Shown: in pieces, positions 47,573 to 59,075 of the stretch
How the letters are laid out: each line of letters starts with the position of its first letter
Position numbering within the stretch: position 1 is the first letter of the stretch
NCBI GenBank assembly: GCA_030765055.1
Contig: CM060950.1
Coordinates: 20,772,903-20,836,902, forward strand
DNA length: 64,000 nucleotides
Direction of reading: 5' to 3'
Origin: Mantis religiosa
Lineage: Eukaryota; Arthropoda; Insecta; Mantodea; Mantidae
Translations under genes and position numbers: made by a program
The notes under the pieces: generated by a model
The model's database searches: none
The model's input: only the letters and a program-made list of their open reading frames with translations
Told to the model about the DNA's origin: nothing

Positions 47573-48652
47573 TGTAACCGCAGTATCAGACAGCGATTAG
47601 GAGGTGGCGAATTAATCGAAATCACGAGAATTAAAAAAGAAGATAAATTAATAAAAATGCTTTGCTAAACTAATATAAAATATTGTTATATTAATATGAA
47701 ATTAGAAAGAAATTAGAGTAATGATTAAAATAGCGGTTTAATTAAGAATAAAATGGGAAGAATATAATTTAAGACAACTAACATGCTAGAATCCATGTAA
47801 GGGAGAGAAAATATTTCTGTAAAATCTGAACACAAGTCGGAGAGACAGGAAGAGGTGACCGTTAGCCTCCTTGTTTAAGGAAAGGTTCAGTGTCTGAGAA
47901 CTATAGCCAGGAATGTGTAGGAACAATAAGGTTTTCAAGATGCGGTCAAGCATAAGACCTAAAAGGATTTACTTTGCTGAGGTGATAACGATGTATACCG
48001 TTACAAAGAGCCCCGGGGTAGGCGTGACCCAACTCACGGTGGGATGTAACGTCAATGAGTTCGATGAGTTTTGCTAACCAATAAAGAAAAATCGAAATAA
48101 AATGAGAAACCAATAATAATGTAAGATGTGAGAAATGGGGAGAAGGGTGAGTTATTTTGGTCATGTGATAAGAGTTAGAGTGGGGATCAGAATAAAGTAC
48201 GAACTGAATCGCAGAGTAGAAGAAAACTCACTTCAACAGTCATACTACGAGGGGAAAGATGTGTTAGTGCGCGTGAAGAAGAAGTAGTAAAGATTTCTAA
48301 GTCCGAAATGTAGGGAAGTCAAGAATAACGCAACCAGCGTAAGAGAAGCAGCAGAAGAAGTTTATAATAGCAAAGTATTCGCCGTATAAAGAAGTAAGAG
48401 AATTCTGTTAGGAAGTTTAGTAACAGGTGGTCGCCGCTACAAATCAATCTGAATCAACGAACTTAGTGAGAATTAAATTAAATCATTTTTGCAACGAACC
48501 AGTGTATTATTGAGACCACTGAGCAGCCAACAAACAAAAAATCCATCTCCTACAACCATTCACCTGAGGATAAGAGATCTCATAGCTCCAATTAGAACCC
48601 AAATCAAAAGTAAACACCAACCAATTGAAATCTGACATGCGGGTATGCCGCA
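47573..48652 (+). repeat. 3' LTR of the Gypsy element
   Basis: It matches the 5' LTR over its full 1.08 kb with about two dozen substitutions or small indels (for example GAATTGATCG vs GAATTAATCG, and CCCAGGG vs CCCCGGGG). Its true start may be 64 bp further left, at 47509, next to the polypurine tract. Confidence 0.9.
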
Positions 48653-48900
48653 TGGTGCACAGTGACCCTAAATAAATAAACAATACTAAACATTTAATCC
48701 CTCCTTCTATTCCCGGCGATCCATCCAAGACCTCTATGGTAATGGCTGGACCCCCGGATACTACCCTTTCCTGCAACGTGGCCGTCAGGCACCTTCGCCC
48801 TTACCACCGTTACTAACGGGGATGCTTCCGTGGGACCCCACCACTTCTCTCCCTTTACTCTCTCCCAAAGCCACGCTTATTTGGAAAAAAAAAAATTTGT
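48653..48900 (+). pseudogene. LINE 3' tail, right flank of the Gypsy insertion
   Basis: After TGGT (48653-48656) the sequence CCTCTATGGTAATGGCTGGA and GCTTCCGTGGGACCCCACCA continues to an A-run at 48889-48899, which looks like a LINE tail. A related GGTGGGACCCC block ends the LINE at 29.8 kb. With 38562-39675 it would form one deleted LINE copy (ORF1 plus 3' end). Confidence 0.5.
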
Positions 48901-51900
48901 TAAACATAACTAGACCGCGAACAAAATGCAGGTGGAGGCTTGGCTTACCACAACTGGAGTCCTCTATCTCTCCCCCTCTATCGTTATTTTAGGTTGCCTC
49001 TCCTACATCGCGCAAGCTGCACTGGTTATCTATTTAACTCGCTTTCGCATTCACTCTTTGCATTTTCTGCCGAATCACTGCTTTGTTGCTCAGGGTTTAA
49101 AGAAACTATGGTTCTATCTATTTATTGATCGATTGTGAGGTCATGTCCGAGGTAATTATTTTCTGTTACCTTTGGAAATCAAAACAACATTAAAATACAC
49201 GCATTTCGTGTTGTTTACGCTCTGTCGCATGAAGGAGGGGAGAAGTGGGAGTCACGTGATGCTTGGATGTTGTAGAAGGGGAGAAGGCTGAAGCAAGATT
49301 TCTATGTTGGAAGCACAATTCTTTCTCTTCTCGTGTGAGTTTTTGCGGCTATCAGTTTCTTCTGGACACCAATTGTATCATCTTATTTTAAATAAGAGTC
49401 GTGAGATCTCTCGTTTTCAGGTTTGGTTCAGAGTGAAATAAGTACACAATTTTGGAGAAGAACTTTCTTTTCTACTCAATCATTGCAGGTTACCTCCAGC
49501 ATATCGATAAATCCTTACTTCTTTAATAAAAGGATTCCATTAATTACATAAAACTCCTTACTCCTGCACGTCTACTCATCACTAACTAGATTACAGAACA
49601 TATATCTCTTTATGAAGATTATTGATTTTCCATTACTATGCAAAACTTTTCCTCTTTTCACATCAAGCAACTTTATAGATTTTGTTTTCCCTAGTAACCG
49701 TTCATCATTTTTTATAATGTCCTTAAATGGCCCAATATCGGCGGAAGTTCCGTTCTAGTTTCTACAGAAGACGCGTATTGGCTTGTAACTATCTCATTCT
49801 GTGCGTGCTTCCAAGGTGAACACGTGTCTACTTAAGTTATTACTCGGTTTAATTTTTTCTACTTTAACTGTGAAGTAAATTAAAATGCCTAAGCAAAGTG
49901 TATATTTACTGATTCTGTTAAAGAGCAATTTACATTTTTGAAGTGGAAGTAGTACTGAAAGTACTAGACCTGGATCTGAAGTGGAGTGTAATTTCTGCCG
50001 CAGTGTGTTTTGCGTTAGCCATGTAGGGAAATCTGATATCATGGATCATGTTAAATAATTTCAGCTAATGGTTCTGTGCCAATATCTGTATTAATTCGTT
50101 ATTTACCCTAATTGTATATGTAACAGGTCTTTTGGTTTTCCGATAACATAATGTAAAAGTGTCCCGGTTTTCTCATTTTAGAATCTGGGATCCCAAGGTA
50201 TCCTCTAGGGTCACTCGAGGTGTGAATGGTTGGAAGGATCGTTCATGGCCCACTCCAGTAGCGGAAGAACTGCTCTGCGTGCCTCCACACCCGCGCAGTC
50301 CATGGCCTGATGCTTCCTGTGACGTTTTAGCATTACAGTTTACTGCAAAAGCATTTACAATAAACACTAACACAATAAATCCAGTATAATTTTAAGAGGA
50401 GCAAACTTAAACATATTTTAGGGCTGTTTGCTATGGTAATAAACATTTCAAAATACCTATACATTAAAGTCCATTAGATGTATTGCGCATAGAAAGGATA
50501 AAAAAAAAAGAAAAAAAAGGAAGCTGCTTTGAGGTGGAATTTCCAATCACAATACTCAGGAATACCAAGCTTAAAGTGTATTGAAACGAAATAACTGTTT
50601 TAGTAGTCCTGAATATTCAGGCAGTTTCTTCTTTTGAGCGCCAAATTCGACATAGTTTCCTGTTGATAAGTTGAAGTTGATAACAGTTGATTTGTTAATA
50701 GCACCAGATGAAATGAGCAAACAGCAAATTGCTATAATCAAGATCTGAGTTTCCGCAGTGAAATATAAAATTATATTGGCATAAATTACTACCCATTAAT
50801 AAGTAAATATACAATTTTCTGCAGCGTTATACGTAACTCACAATATTTAATTGTAGGGATTTTTTCTACCCACTTTATGTATACCATCTCTTTTCTTCTA
50901 CTTGCTCTATCCTGCACTTAAGGGAAATTCTTCATATTTAACAAACTGCTAGATTAGCTTTTTGTGATATCCTTATCAACAACATGTGGTTAACACCAAC
51001 ACACCAAATTCAGTTTAGCATTTCGTGAAAATGCTTCACCAAATTTCATCTCTAACTGCTGCATTAATCAAAATAGTTTGAAAGATAAATATATATGCAC
51101 TGCAGGTACAATCTACGCTATGCCAAAATATGATTCTCCCGTTTTTACGCCTTTATTACATATCTACGCCCTGCTTATCTACAGGTCTTCACTTTTTTTT
51201 TTTTTGCTGCGCATGTGCCCTCCTCGCGCGATGCAGAAACCTAAGTATTTGCCTTACAGGTTTACTTTCGATTTGATAATATTGAAATACAAAGTCCAGC
51301 TTTGAACTTTCGTCACAAATAAGAAACAATTGGTCAATTATAAGTTTCATTCGCTTCCCAGAATAAACTCAGATACAGTCCAACCTGGTCTACTAAGGAC
51401 GTTCTATGCAGTACTTCACAGAGTATATTACATTTTGATCTAAATATTTGTTATTTGTTTAAATCATTTAGAATGACACACAGCTGTCGAGTATTCGTGT
51501 TGACAGTTTTGGTCTTTAACATAAGTCGAACCCAATGCCATCTAGCGTGAGCAGTTGAGATTAAACAACGAGCTCCAAGTGCCAGCTTCGAGAGTTAGAT
51601 AAATGAGTGGGAGTGGGAACATCGATGGGGCATCGAAATTTGCTCTTCTACGTTTTCACAGACTCTGTTGCCAACTTTCAAATTTAATCTCAAATAGAAC
51701 ATAGCTGGCCAACAGTAGTGTTTTAGTGATATACATTGAGCTAAATTGCCATATAACTAATTTACTATTATTACATTAATGGTTTTATATGTACTAATCT
51801 GATATATAACTTTATGTATTAAAGAGTATATTGTTTAAAATTATTTCCTTTACACTACATTGCGTCTAGGTTCCCTATGTTGGCAGCCTGGAATGACATC

Positions 51901-52019
51901 GTTAACCAGTACCTGCAACATTCAGCACAGCCAGCGCTCCGATTGTGCTCTCACTTAACACCCTCTGATCCCGACTAACAAAAGTCCCGCCCCGAGTTAT
52001 TGATTCTTGTTTGAGGAGG
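48901..52019. other. Mostly unassigned; one exon-like block
   Basis: At 50159-50389 a plus-strand frame (RIWDPKVSSRVTRGVNGWKD, then VPPHPRSPWPDASCDVLALQ) follows a good acceptor-like tract (TTTTCTCATTTTAG) and ends with TAA shortly after AATAAA (50371-50376). It could be a terminal exon, but I do not recognise the product. A-runs and T-runs lie at 50502-50518 and 51193-51205. The rest has no recognisable feature. Confidence 0.25.
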
Positions 52020-55000
52020 CTCAAATGTATATTACGATGTACTTTGCGATATTCATGATTATTTTGGTAAATATTGTAACATGCGTCCCAAAAGATGAGT
52101 TATATTTCCACAACTTTACAATATTTCCTTCGCTGCCATTTCAGTATTTCCTCTGAATTATCGACAGAACAAGCTACACCAGTGCCATCTGTAAGAAACA
52201 AAGCGAAAGTGTGCTCTATAGGTGCTTTTTGAAACCGCCACGTACATTTTAATCTTTCTTTCCCGCCTTGTAGCGATATTTTGTTTAAGGTAATTCTGGA
52301 AGTGATAAAAATGTTTATTTTAATGTAACAGTAGCACTCGTTCCAGCAACAATGAAATAATCTCCAGCTACTGCACTCCTACTGTTAGCATGCAAAGATA
52401 TTTGATAAAGTCACACAGGAAAACTTTGAAAATACCAATAAAAATAAATAAAGAATGACACTGCACATGAGAGTAGAGAAATTGTCAGCCAAAACATTTT
52501 TCAGCTTACAGTGGCTTCTCTTATGTAGGTATGCCGGGTGTAGGTATCAAAGCACGCAAAAGCTTTGAACATGCTTCGCTACTTATGTTTTCCCTTTAAC
52601 GTAATAAAATGAATTGTTTCTAGATGATTAATTGAGAACTGATTATTCCAGGACGGCGCGAACGCAATCCCCACATAAAAGCTAGCGACGGAGTAATCTC
52701 TCTCTCTCTCTCTCTTTTTTTTTTTTTTTTTTTTTTTCTTGGGGAAGCTAAATAACAGGATCAGCCCACCGGAAGTGCAAAAGACAAGGCACAACCCCTA
52801 CGAGGCGAGACAAGATTTAGAATTCCTTTTACAGCTCTACTAGGGACTCCTAGTTCGCAGATGAAATCAATATGTTCCCATAGTGGAAACACTTCATTAT
52901 AGGATATTCCATCCCCTTTATCCACTACATATTACGATGCAATTTACTAGGAGATAAATATTTGGTAAATATTGCTACATGCATCACAAAGGATGAGTTA
53001 TATTTCCATAATTTTAGAATATCCCTTACGCTGCCAACTATTTCATATGAATCATCAGCGAGAACAAGCTACACTACTGCCATTAGTAAGAAACAAAGTA
53101 AAGTGCGCCCTAGAAGGGATATTTAAATCTTTCTTTCCCGCCATATTACGATATTTTGTGTAAAGGAATTCTGTAAGGGATAAAGATGTTTATTGTCATG
53201 TAGCAGTAGCAATGAAATACTAACGTGCCGTTACTTGCACACGAAGTTATTTGATAAATACCACTCGGGAAAACGTTACAAATACACATCAAAATAAGTA
53301 TACAACGACACTGCACGTGAAACCTGATAATTTCTTGGCCGAAATTGTTTCTCAACTTCTAATGACTACACACACGTGTGTTCGAATTAGCGCCTAGCAG
53401 ACACAAACTAAACACACTTAGGTAAGCATGGCTACCCCAAAATCTTCCTAAAACCTTAAATGTGAAGAGATTATTGCGGAAAAGCGCGATGCGCAATTCC
53501 GACTAACAAAACTTTAGCCCCGAGAAGTGTTATTTTTCCTTGTTTTAGGGGGTTTTAAAACAGGATAGGCTCACCAGTAGTGCAATGGCACAGCCCTACT
53601 CCCTGGAAGTACAGCACTTTTGAGTTGCCTTTAAACTTCTAACAGGGACTCCCATTCCGTTCTTGAGATCAACAATATGTTCACAAAGTGTAAACACCTC
53701 GTTATAAGGAATACCATCCCTTTAATCCACCGCACATTACAATGCGCTTTGCGATATTCATAACTACTTTGTCAACTATAGCAACATTCGTCGCTGAAAA
53801 CGAGTTATATTTCCATAGCTGTACAATATTTCCTACTCTGCCATCTCTATATTTGTTCTGAGTTAGCGACAGAACTAGCTACACCATTGCCAACTGTAAG
53901 AAACAAAGCGAAAGTGCGCTCTATATTTGGTTCATTTGAATCGTCCTTTCCCACCATGTAACGCTATTCTGTGTAAGGTATTTCTGAAAGTGATACAAAT
54001 GTTTATTTTCATGTAGCTCGTTCCAGCAACAATGAAATAACCTTCAGCTACTGCACTCATACTATTTGTATACGTAAATATTTGATAAACGCACACAGGA
54101 AAACCATGAAAATGCACATAAAAGTAAATAAAAAACGACAATGCACACGTAGGTTGAGAATTTGTTAAACAAAACAGTTTTGCGAATTTTAATGACTCCC
54201 TCAATGTTATTGGCAGTAACGCTGACCATGGATTAGCTCTGAACAGGCTTACCTACTTATGTTTTGCCATTAGAATCCTTTCTGTACGATTAATTGTGAA
54301 TAGATTATTCCGGGACAGCGATTCCGCTGATGAAATCAATATGTTCCCAAAGTGTGAACATCTTATTATATTGAATACCGTTCCTTTTATGCATTGCATA
54401 TTACGATGCAATTCACGAAGTCAATTATTTTGGTAAATATTTTAACTTGCGACCTAAAAGTCGAGTTATATTTCCATAATTTTATAATATTTCCTATGTT
54501 GCCATCACTGAATTTCGTCTGAAATATAAGAGAGAACAAGCTACATGATCGCCATCTATAAGTAACAAGGCGAAAATTTTGCTCTATAGGGGCTATTTCA
54601 AACTATCTCTGGACGGTCACGACATCGATCCTGGAGAGAGCTACAAACGCCCGAGGTTGCAACTAGGCACGTAAAAAGCATATCGGATTGACTTAACAGG
54701 GGGGAGAGAAGAAAAAAGAGACGTCCAACCTAATCGTTCGCCCTTCCTTGCACAACACTCCACTACCAGTAGAGGGCCTATGTCTGATCTGTTTTGTGCC
54801 CTCTTGTTTTACCGCCATGATACGATATTTTGTGTAAGGTAATTCTAGCAGTGATGAAATGTTTATTTTCATGTAGGAGTGGCACTCGTTGCAGTAACAA
54901 TGAAATACTAACGTCCCATTACTTGCATACGAAGTTATTTGATTAACAACACTCACGAAAACGTTGAAAATGCACACAAAAATAAATAAAAAAACGACAC

Positions 55001-55775
55001 TGACCATGAGGGTTGAGAATTTGTTAGGCAAAACAGTTTTCGACTTTTAATGACCTTTTAATGTATATTGGGAGAAAGGCAGAGCAGGAAGAGCTCTAAA
55101 CATCCCTCGCTACTTATGTTTCCCCATTAATATAAAGAAATGAATTCTGTCTAGACGACTAATTATGAAATGATTATTCTGGAACAGCGCAAACGCAACC
55201 CCAACATAAAAAATATCGTCCAAGTAATCTTTTCTTAAAATTTTTGGGAGCTCAGTAACAGCATCAGCCCACCAGAAGTGCAATGGTGAGGCACAGCCCT
55301 TACGGAGGGAGATACATTTTCAATTCCTTTTAAAGCTCTACTGGGGACTCTTAGTCTGCTGCTGAAATTAACGTGTTCCCATAGTGTATACACCTCGATG
55401 TAAGGAATACCATCTCCTTTATCCACGACATAGCACAATACACCTTCCAAAATCACAAACATTTGATAAGTATTGCAATATTCGTCGAAAAGACGAGTTA
55501 TATTTAAATAACCTTACAAAATTTTCCATACTCCCAACTGAGAATTTCGTGTAAATTATCAGACACAACAAGCTACACTAGTACCACCTATAAGAAACAA
55601 AGCGAAAATATGCTCTAGGGCATGTTTCAAACCCCACGTACATTTGAATCTCCCTTTCCTGCCATATAATGATATTCTGTGTAAGGTAATTCTGGAAATG
55701 ATACAAATGTTTACTTTCAAGTAGCAGTAGCACTCGTTCCAGTAACAATGAAATACTAACCTTAATATATTCACT
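52020..55775 (-). repeat. Five diverged tandem units (0.66-1.03 kb) with a conserved coding-like block
   Basis: Shared landmarks recur in the same order at 52.03, 52.93, 53.74, 54.40 and 55.43 kb. They are ATTACGATGC-type sequence and GAGTTATATTTCC; ACAAGCTACAC, then AGAAACAAAGCGAAA; ATGTTTATTTTCATGTAG; AACAATGAAATA; and CAAAGTGTAAACACC-type sequence. On the minus strand four units preserve a short frame: DKGDGIPYNEVFTLWEHI, then GVPSRALKGI (best at 55235-55462 and about 52760-52915). TTTCGCTTTGTTTCTTACAG in most units looks like a splice acceptor. Other parts have drifted or contain insertions. I do not recognise the peptide. It may be a tandemly duplicated gene or exon array, now mostly decayed. 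A (CT)n/poly-T run lies at 52697-52738. Confidence 0.7.
54600..54700 (+). pseudogene. LINE C-terminal scrap inserted in tandem unit 4
   Basis: CACGACATCGATCCTGGAGA then AGCTACAAACGCCCGAGGTT reads HDIDPGESYKRPRLQL. It matches the LINE end at 29.51 kb (YDIDPGGCYK) in the same frame. It interrupts the fourth tandem unit, whose neighbours lack it. Confidence 0.45.
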
Positions 55776-56263
55776 AAGTGGTTTGCCGATCTTCTGTAAG
55801 ATTTGCTCCTTGATAATCCTGTAGATATGCAACCAAGGCACTTAAAAGCTGCAATGATCTAAATGTTCTATTGGTTGGTAATAGGCATCAAAAATTCAGA
55901 ACAATATTGTACTTTAGAGGCCCGTGCATGCATTGATGAAATGGTAATTACTTGAGAGGACACTGCGAGTTAAAAATGCCCATTGCTCGAAACGGATGTC
56001 CGTGACAGATGAAAGAATAGACTATTTCTACAATGACTATTTGTATGTTGGTAAGGACACAGCTAGGTTTGGGTTGCTTGTAGAGAGAAGGAGCAAGCTA
56101 ATGAAGATAGCACCAAAACCATATTTGATAATACTTGGTTCAGCTCAGTAGAACTAGCCAATTGTTGAGAGTGAAATAATTTTTTGAGTCAAAACAATGA
56201 AAAAAGATGAGTAGCAAATTTCTATGGAAATAAGAGAAGTGGGCTCTACATTGTATCACTTAC
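55776..56263. other. Unassigned DNA
   Basis: Downstream (in minus-strand terms) of the exon-like block at 56264. No recognisable feature. Confidence 0.3.
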
Positions 56264-56418
56264 CCACAGGACCAGGGGGACGTCGATATCGTTTGGCAAT
56301 TCCTAATGACGTCTCTATTGGAGAATAGTGACAAACCTCGCATCCAAAATAGCCATAGTATGAGTAATGAGAAACAAGTTGGAACTTGTGTTCACTTTTA
56401 GGAGCCTGATGCTGCCAT
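56264..56418 (-). CDS. Possible host exon, unknown protein
   Basis: The minus-strand frame HKFQLVSHYSYYGYFGCEVC followed by HYSPIETSLGIAKRYRRPPG-PVG lies between an AG (56420-56419, CGAAAG) and a perfect donor GTAAGT (56263-56258). The composition (Cys pair, aromatic-rich, RRPPGP) looks like constrained protein rather than repeat translation. I cannot name the family. It lies upstream, in the same strand sense, of the tandem array at 52-55.8 kb and could be an exon of the same gene. Confidence 0.35.
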
Positions 56419-56642
56419 CTTTCGACAGACAATATCTTGAGCATGATACAAAACGATCTCAGCAAATAGAATCAATAGAAGACAACCCTACATCTTCTTG
56501 ATACACAATCAGTCCATCAGCGCAAATTTTGAAATGCAGAAACAGTTTTATTGCTACAATTGCTTACATAAATTCGTTCACTGTTCTTCTCATACCGAGG
56601 TTGCATTTCCATCTACTTAACATTATAGTAAGTTTAGCAGTA

Positions 56643-59073
56643 GGGTAGGACGGGGCTTTTCCGCTCACGGGGCTTTTCCGCCCGAATAAAGGAAACGGTT
56701 TACTGCGCAACTATCATGTGCAGCGATGACTTCCCCGCCAGTTCAGTGTCAAGCTTGGTGTTTGTGCGACGTTTCTGTGAATTTGCTTGGAGGTTGTAGG
56801 CAGCTGCTTCAACAGTATTAACAGAAGAGGGTTACAAGGTAAGTAACCATTGTCGAGTACAGGCTGAGCGTACGCTCGGTAGAATTGGGATCTAGTATCT
56901 GCAGATAGATTTTCGTTTGAAAATCAGTGTCAGTGTAGATTATGGTTTGGGTTACGTCCATGCATGGCAGATGGCGCGTTTCTTTTACCATCGTTCTCAC
57001 ATGGCGCGCAGTTTCAAAAGTTCGGCAGTTGGAGCTATTCAGCCCAAGCAGAGGGGTTATTCTCGCCCAATTACAGTATAGGTTTTTGTAATCTTTTAAC
57101 TTAATTATTTCTTATACAACTATTATGGAATTTTATTTGATCGTTTCAGATGGTACGCACATATAAACAGAGGAAGCTGCAATGAAACTGTACGGAGGAC
57201 GACATTGCTCGCGCTGTTACGAGCGTATTAAACGGCGATGTAAGTATGAGAAGAGCAGCTGACCTTTTCAGAGTGCCTTACTCTACACTCAAGGATCGTG
57301 TTCATGCACATCAACGCCAAGAAGCATTAGGAGCAGTAGTGCACAAATCAGTTGGTCATCTTACAGTGTTCAGTCTGGAGGAGGAGAAAGATTTAGTTTC
57401 CAGGTTAAAATACTTGTCAGCAAGAGGCTTTGGATGTACACCGGAGCAAATACGACGGGCAGCGTTTGTATATGCTACTACTAAGAAAATAAATAATCCA
57501 TGGACCACACAGTCAAAATCTGCTGGTAAAGATTGGTTCACAGGATTTATGAGGAGAAACAATGACCTCCCTCTAACAAAACCTGAAGGTCTATCTAAAG
57601 CCAGGGCTGAGGAATCAAATAGAAAAGCAGTAGCAGATTTTTTTCTGCTTTATCAGAATTTAGCTACAGAGTTGAACATTAATGCCAAGCCTCATTTGGT
57701 TTTCAATATGGACGAGTCCGCATTGACCCTTAACATTGCACCAGCAAAAGGTGCTAGGGAAGTAGTGAATTTAACCAGCGTCGAGAGAGGGGAAAATGTT
57801 ACCTTGGTTGCTTGCTGTAGTGCGAGTGGTGCGTTTATTCCTCCATTTGTAATATTTAAGGGTGCAAGGCTCCGAGAGATGTACAAACAGGATTTGCCTC
57901 CTGGTTCTGGAATGGCCATGAGCGATTCAGGCTACAGCAATGAAAACATGTTTCTTAAATGGCTCCACCACTTTCAGAAACATCGTGCACAAGGAAAGTG
58001 TCTGCTACTTCTTGATGACCATGGTTCTCATTCTTCATTGCAGAGCATGGATTACTGCAGAGAAAATGAAATTGAGATGTTGTGTCTACCAACAAATACG
58101 ACACACGTTCTGCAGCCTCTTGATCGAACAGTTTTTAAACCAATAAAGTCGTTCTACCATCAAGAAGCAACAAATTATCTGCACTCAAACCCAACTAGTG
58201 GCATTAACAAATCTGATTTTGGGAAACTCTTGTCCAGAGCATGGATTAAAGGAGCAACAGTTGGAAACGCTGTCAGAGGTTTTGAATGCACAGGCATATT
58301 TCCGTTCAACCCCTTGGTTATTCTTGAAGACCAGTTTCTGCCTTCACAGCAGTTCCAACCAGAAACTTCAGAAAAGGCTTCAACAAGTGCCAGCGTACAG
58401 CCAACGCCGAAAACAGCATCTCCCTTTTCTACCATTATTGCCACTCCAGAAAAGAAGGAATTGAAGAAGCGCCGAAGATCTGAAGGAACCAAACATTTGA
58501 CGTCAGACTCTAATATTCAAGAATACCGGTTGAAAAGAAAGTTGAAGATGGAAACAGAAGAAAAAGCAAAGTGTAAACCTATTGTAAAAGGAAATTGTGG
58601 GAATAGTGAGTCAAGTGATGACTTGGTTCCAGTCAAAATAGAATGCAGTGATGAAGAAGATTGGATTCTGTAGGTTAAAAGTTTTATTCTCCGCAATCAG
58701 CAACCAAAGGAGACTGGATAAAGATGCCAGAAACGTGGACTATGGTTTCACGAAGTGTGCATTGGTGCAGTTCGTAAGAAAAACTTCATTTGTGGCAAAT
58801 GCATTTAATTAAAATGCAAAGTATTGTGAGCGCTAATAGACCCAGGACTGGGCTTAATATCCTCGTTAATTCTGAGATTCTATTTCTATGCAACATTCGC
58901 TGTTTTATTTGATCACATCTTTATCAAGTAAAATATCTATATTTGTAGCATCTGTATGCTTTAAGGGATTAATAAATCCTGTTCTGCTCTATGTTTAACT
59001 GAAAAAAAAATTGTTTTTCCTTTGTTTTATAACACCATAAATTGGAAATGAGCAAAATGGTCCCGCTCTATCC
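56643..59073 (+). mobile_element. pogo/Tigger-type DNA transposon
   Basis: About 2.43 kb, a usual length for Tigger-like elements. The left end is GGGTAGGACGGGGCTTTTCC after TA (56641-56642). The right end, reversed, is GGATAGAGCGGGACCATTTT, with TA at 59074-59075. The ends are similar but imperfect. It contains one transposase gene in the forward direction with a probable intron in its 5' untranslated part: donor AAG/GTAAGT at 56839 and acceptor TCGTTTCAG/ATG at 57149-57150. Confidence 0.7.
57150..58673 (+). pseudogene. pogo/Tigger transposase, single premature stop
   Basis: From ATG 57150 the frame reads MVRTYKQRKLQ, a TGA (57183-57185), then NCTEDDIARAVTSVLNGDVS and on without another stop to TAG 58671, about 507 codons. 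The TGA falls where a Trp-like codon would fit. From the internal Met at 57246 (475 codons), the Psq-type HTH (MRRAADLFRVPYSTLKDRV) leads to a second DNA-binding region with TPEQIRRAAF and KDWFTGFMRRN. The catalytic core has D156 (FNMDESAL), D257 (LLLLDDHGSH) and D293 (HVLQPLDRTVF), a DD35D spacing. The C-terminal tail is Lys/Glu-rich and ends SSDDLVPVKIECSDEEDWIL. All catalytic residues are present. The missing N-terminal 30 residues belong to the DNA-binding domain, so the internal start would probably be defective. Confidence 0.9.
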
Positions 59074-59075
59074 TA

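Larger units (their letters stand above)
39676..48652 (+). mobile_element. Ty3/Gypsy LTR retrotransposon, nearly complete, inactivated
   Basis: An 8.98-kb element with two similar LTRs (39676-40754 and 47573-48652), a primer-binding site, gag, and pol in the order protease, reverse transcriptase, RNase H, integrase (the Ty3/Gypsy order). There is no envelope-like gene after integrase. Gag has two in-frame TGA stops and pol has one TAG and three frameshifts, so it cannot mobilise itself. By eye the LTRs differ at roughly 23 positions (about 2%), so insertion was fairly recent. TGGT flanks both sides (39672-39675 and 48653-48656), compatible with a 4-bp target duplication. It sits within LINE sequence. 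Confidence 0.93.

Noticed and set aside
57356..58492. ORFs opposite or overlapping the pogo transposase
   Set aside because: They are out-of-frame shadows of the real transposase frame.
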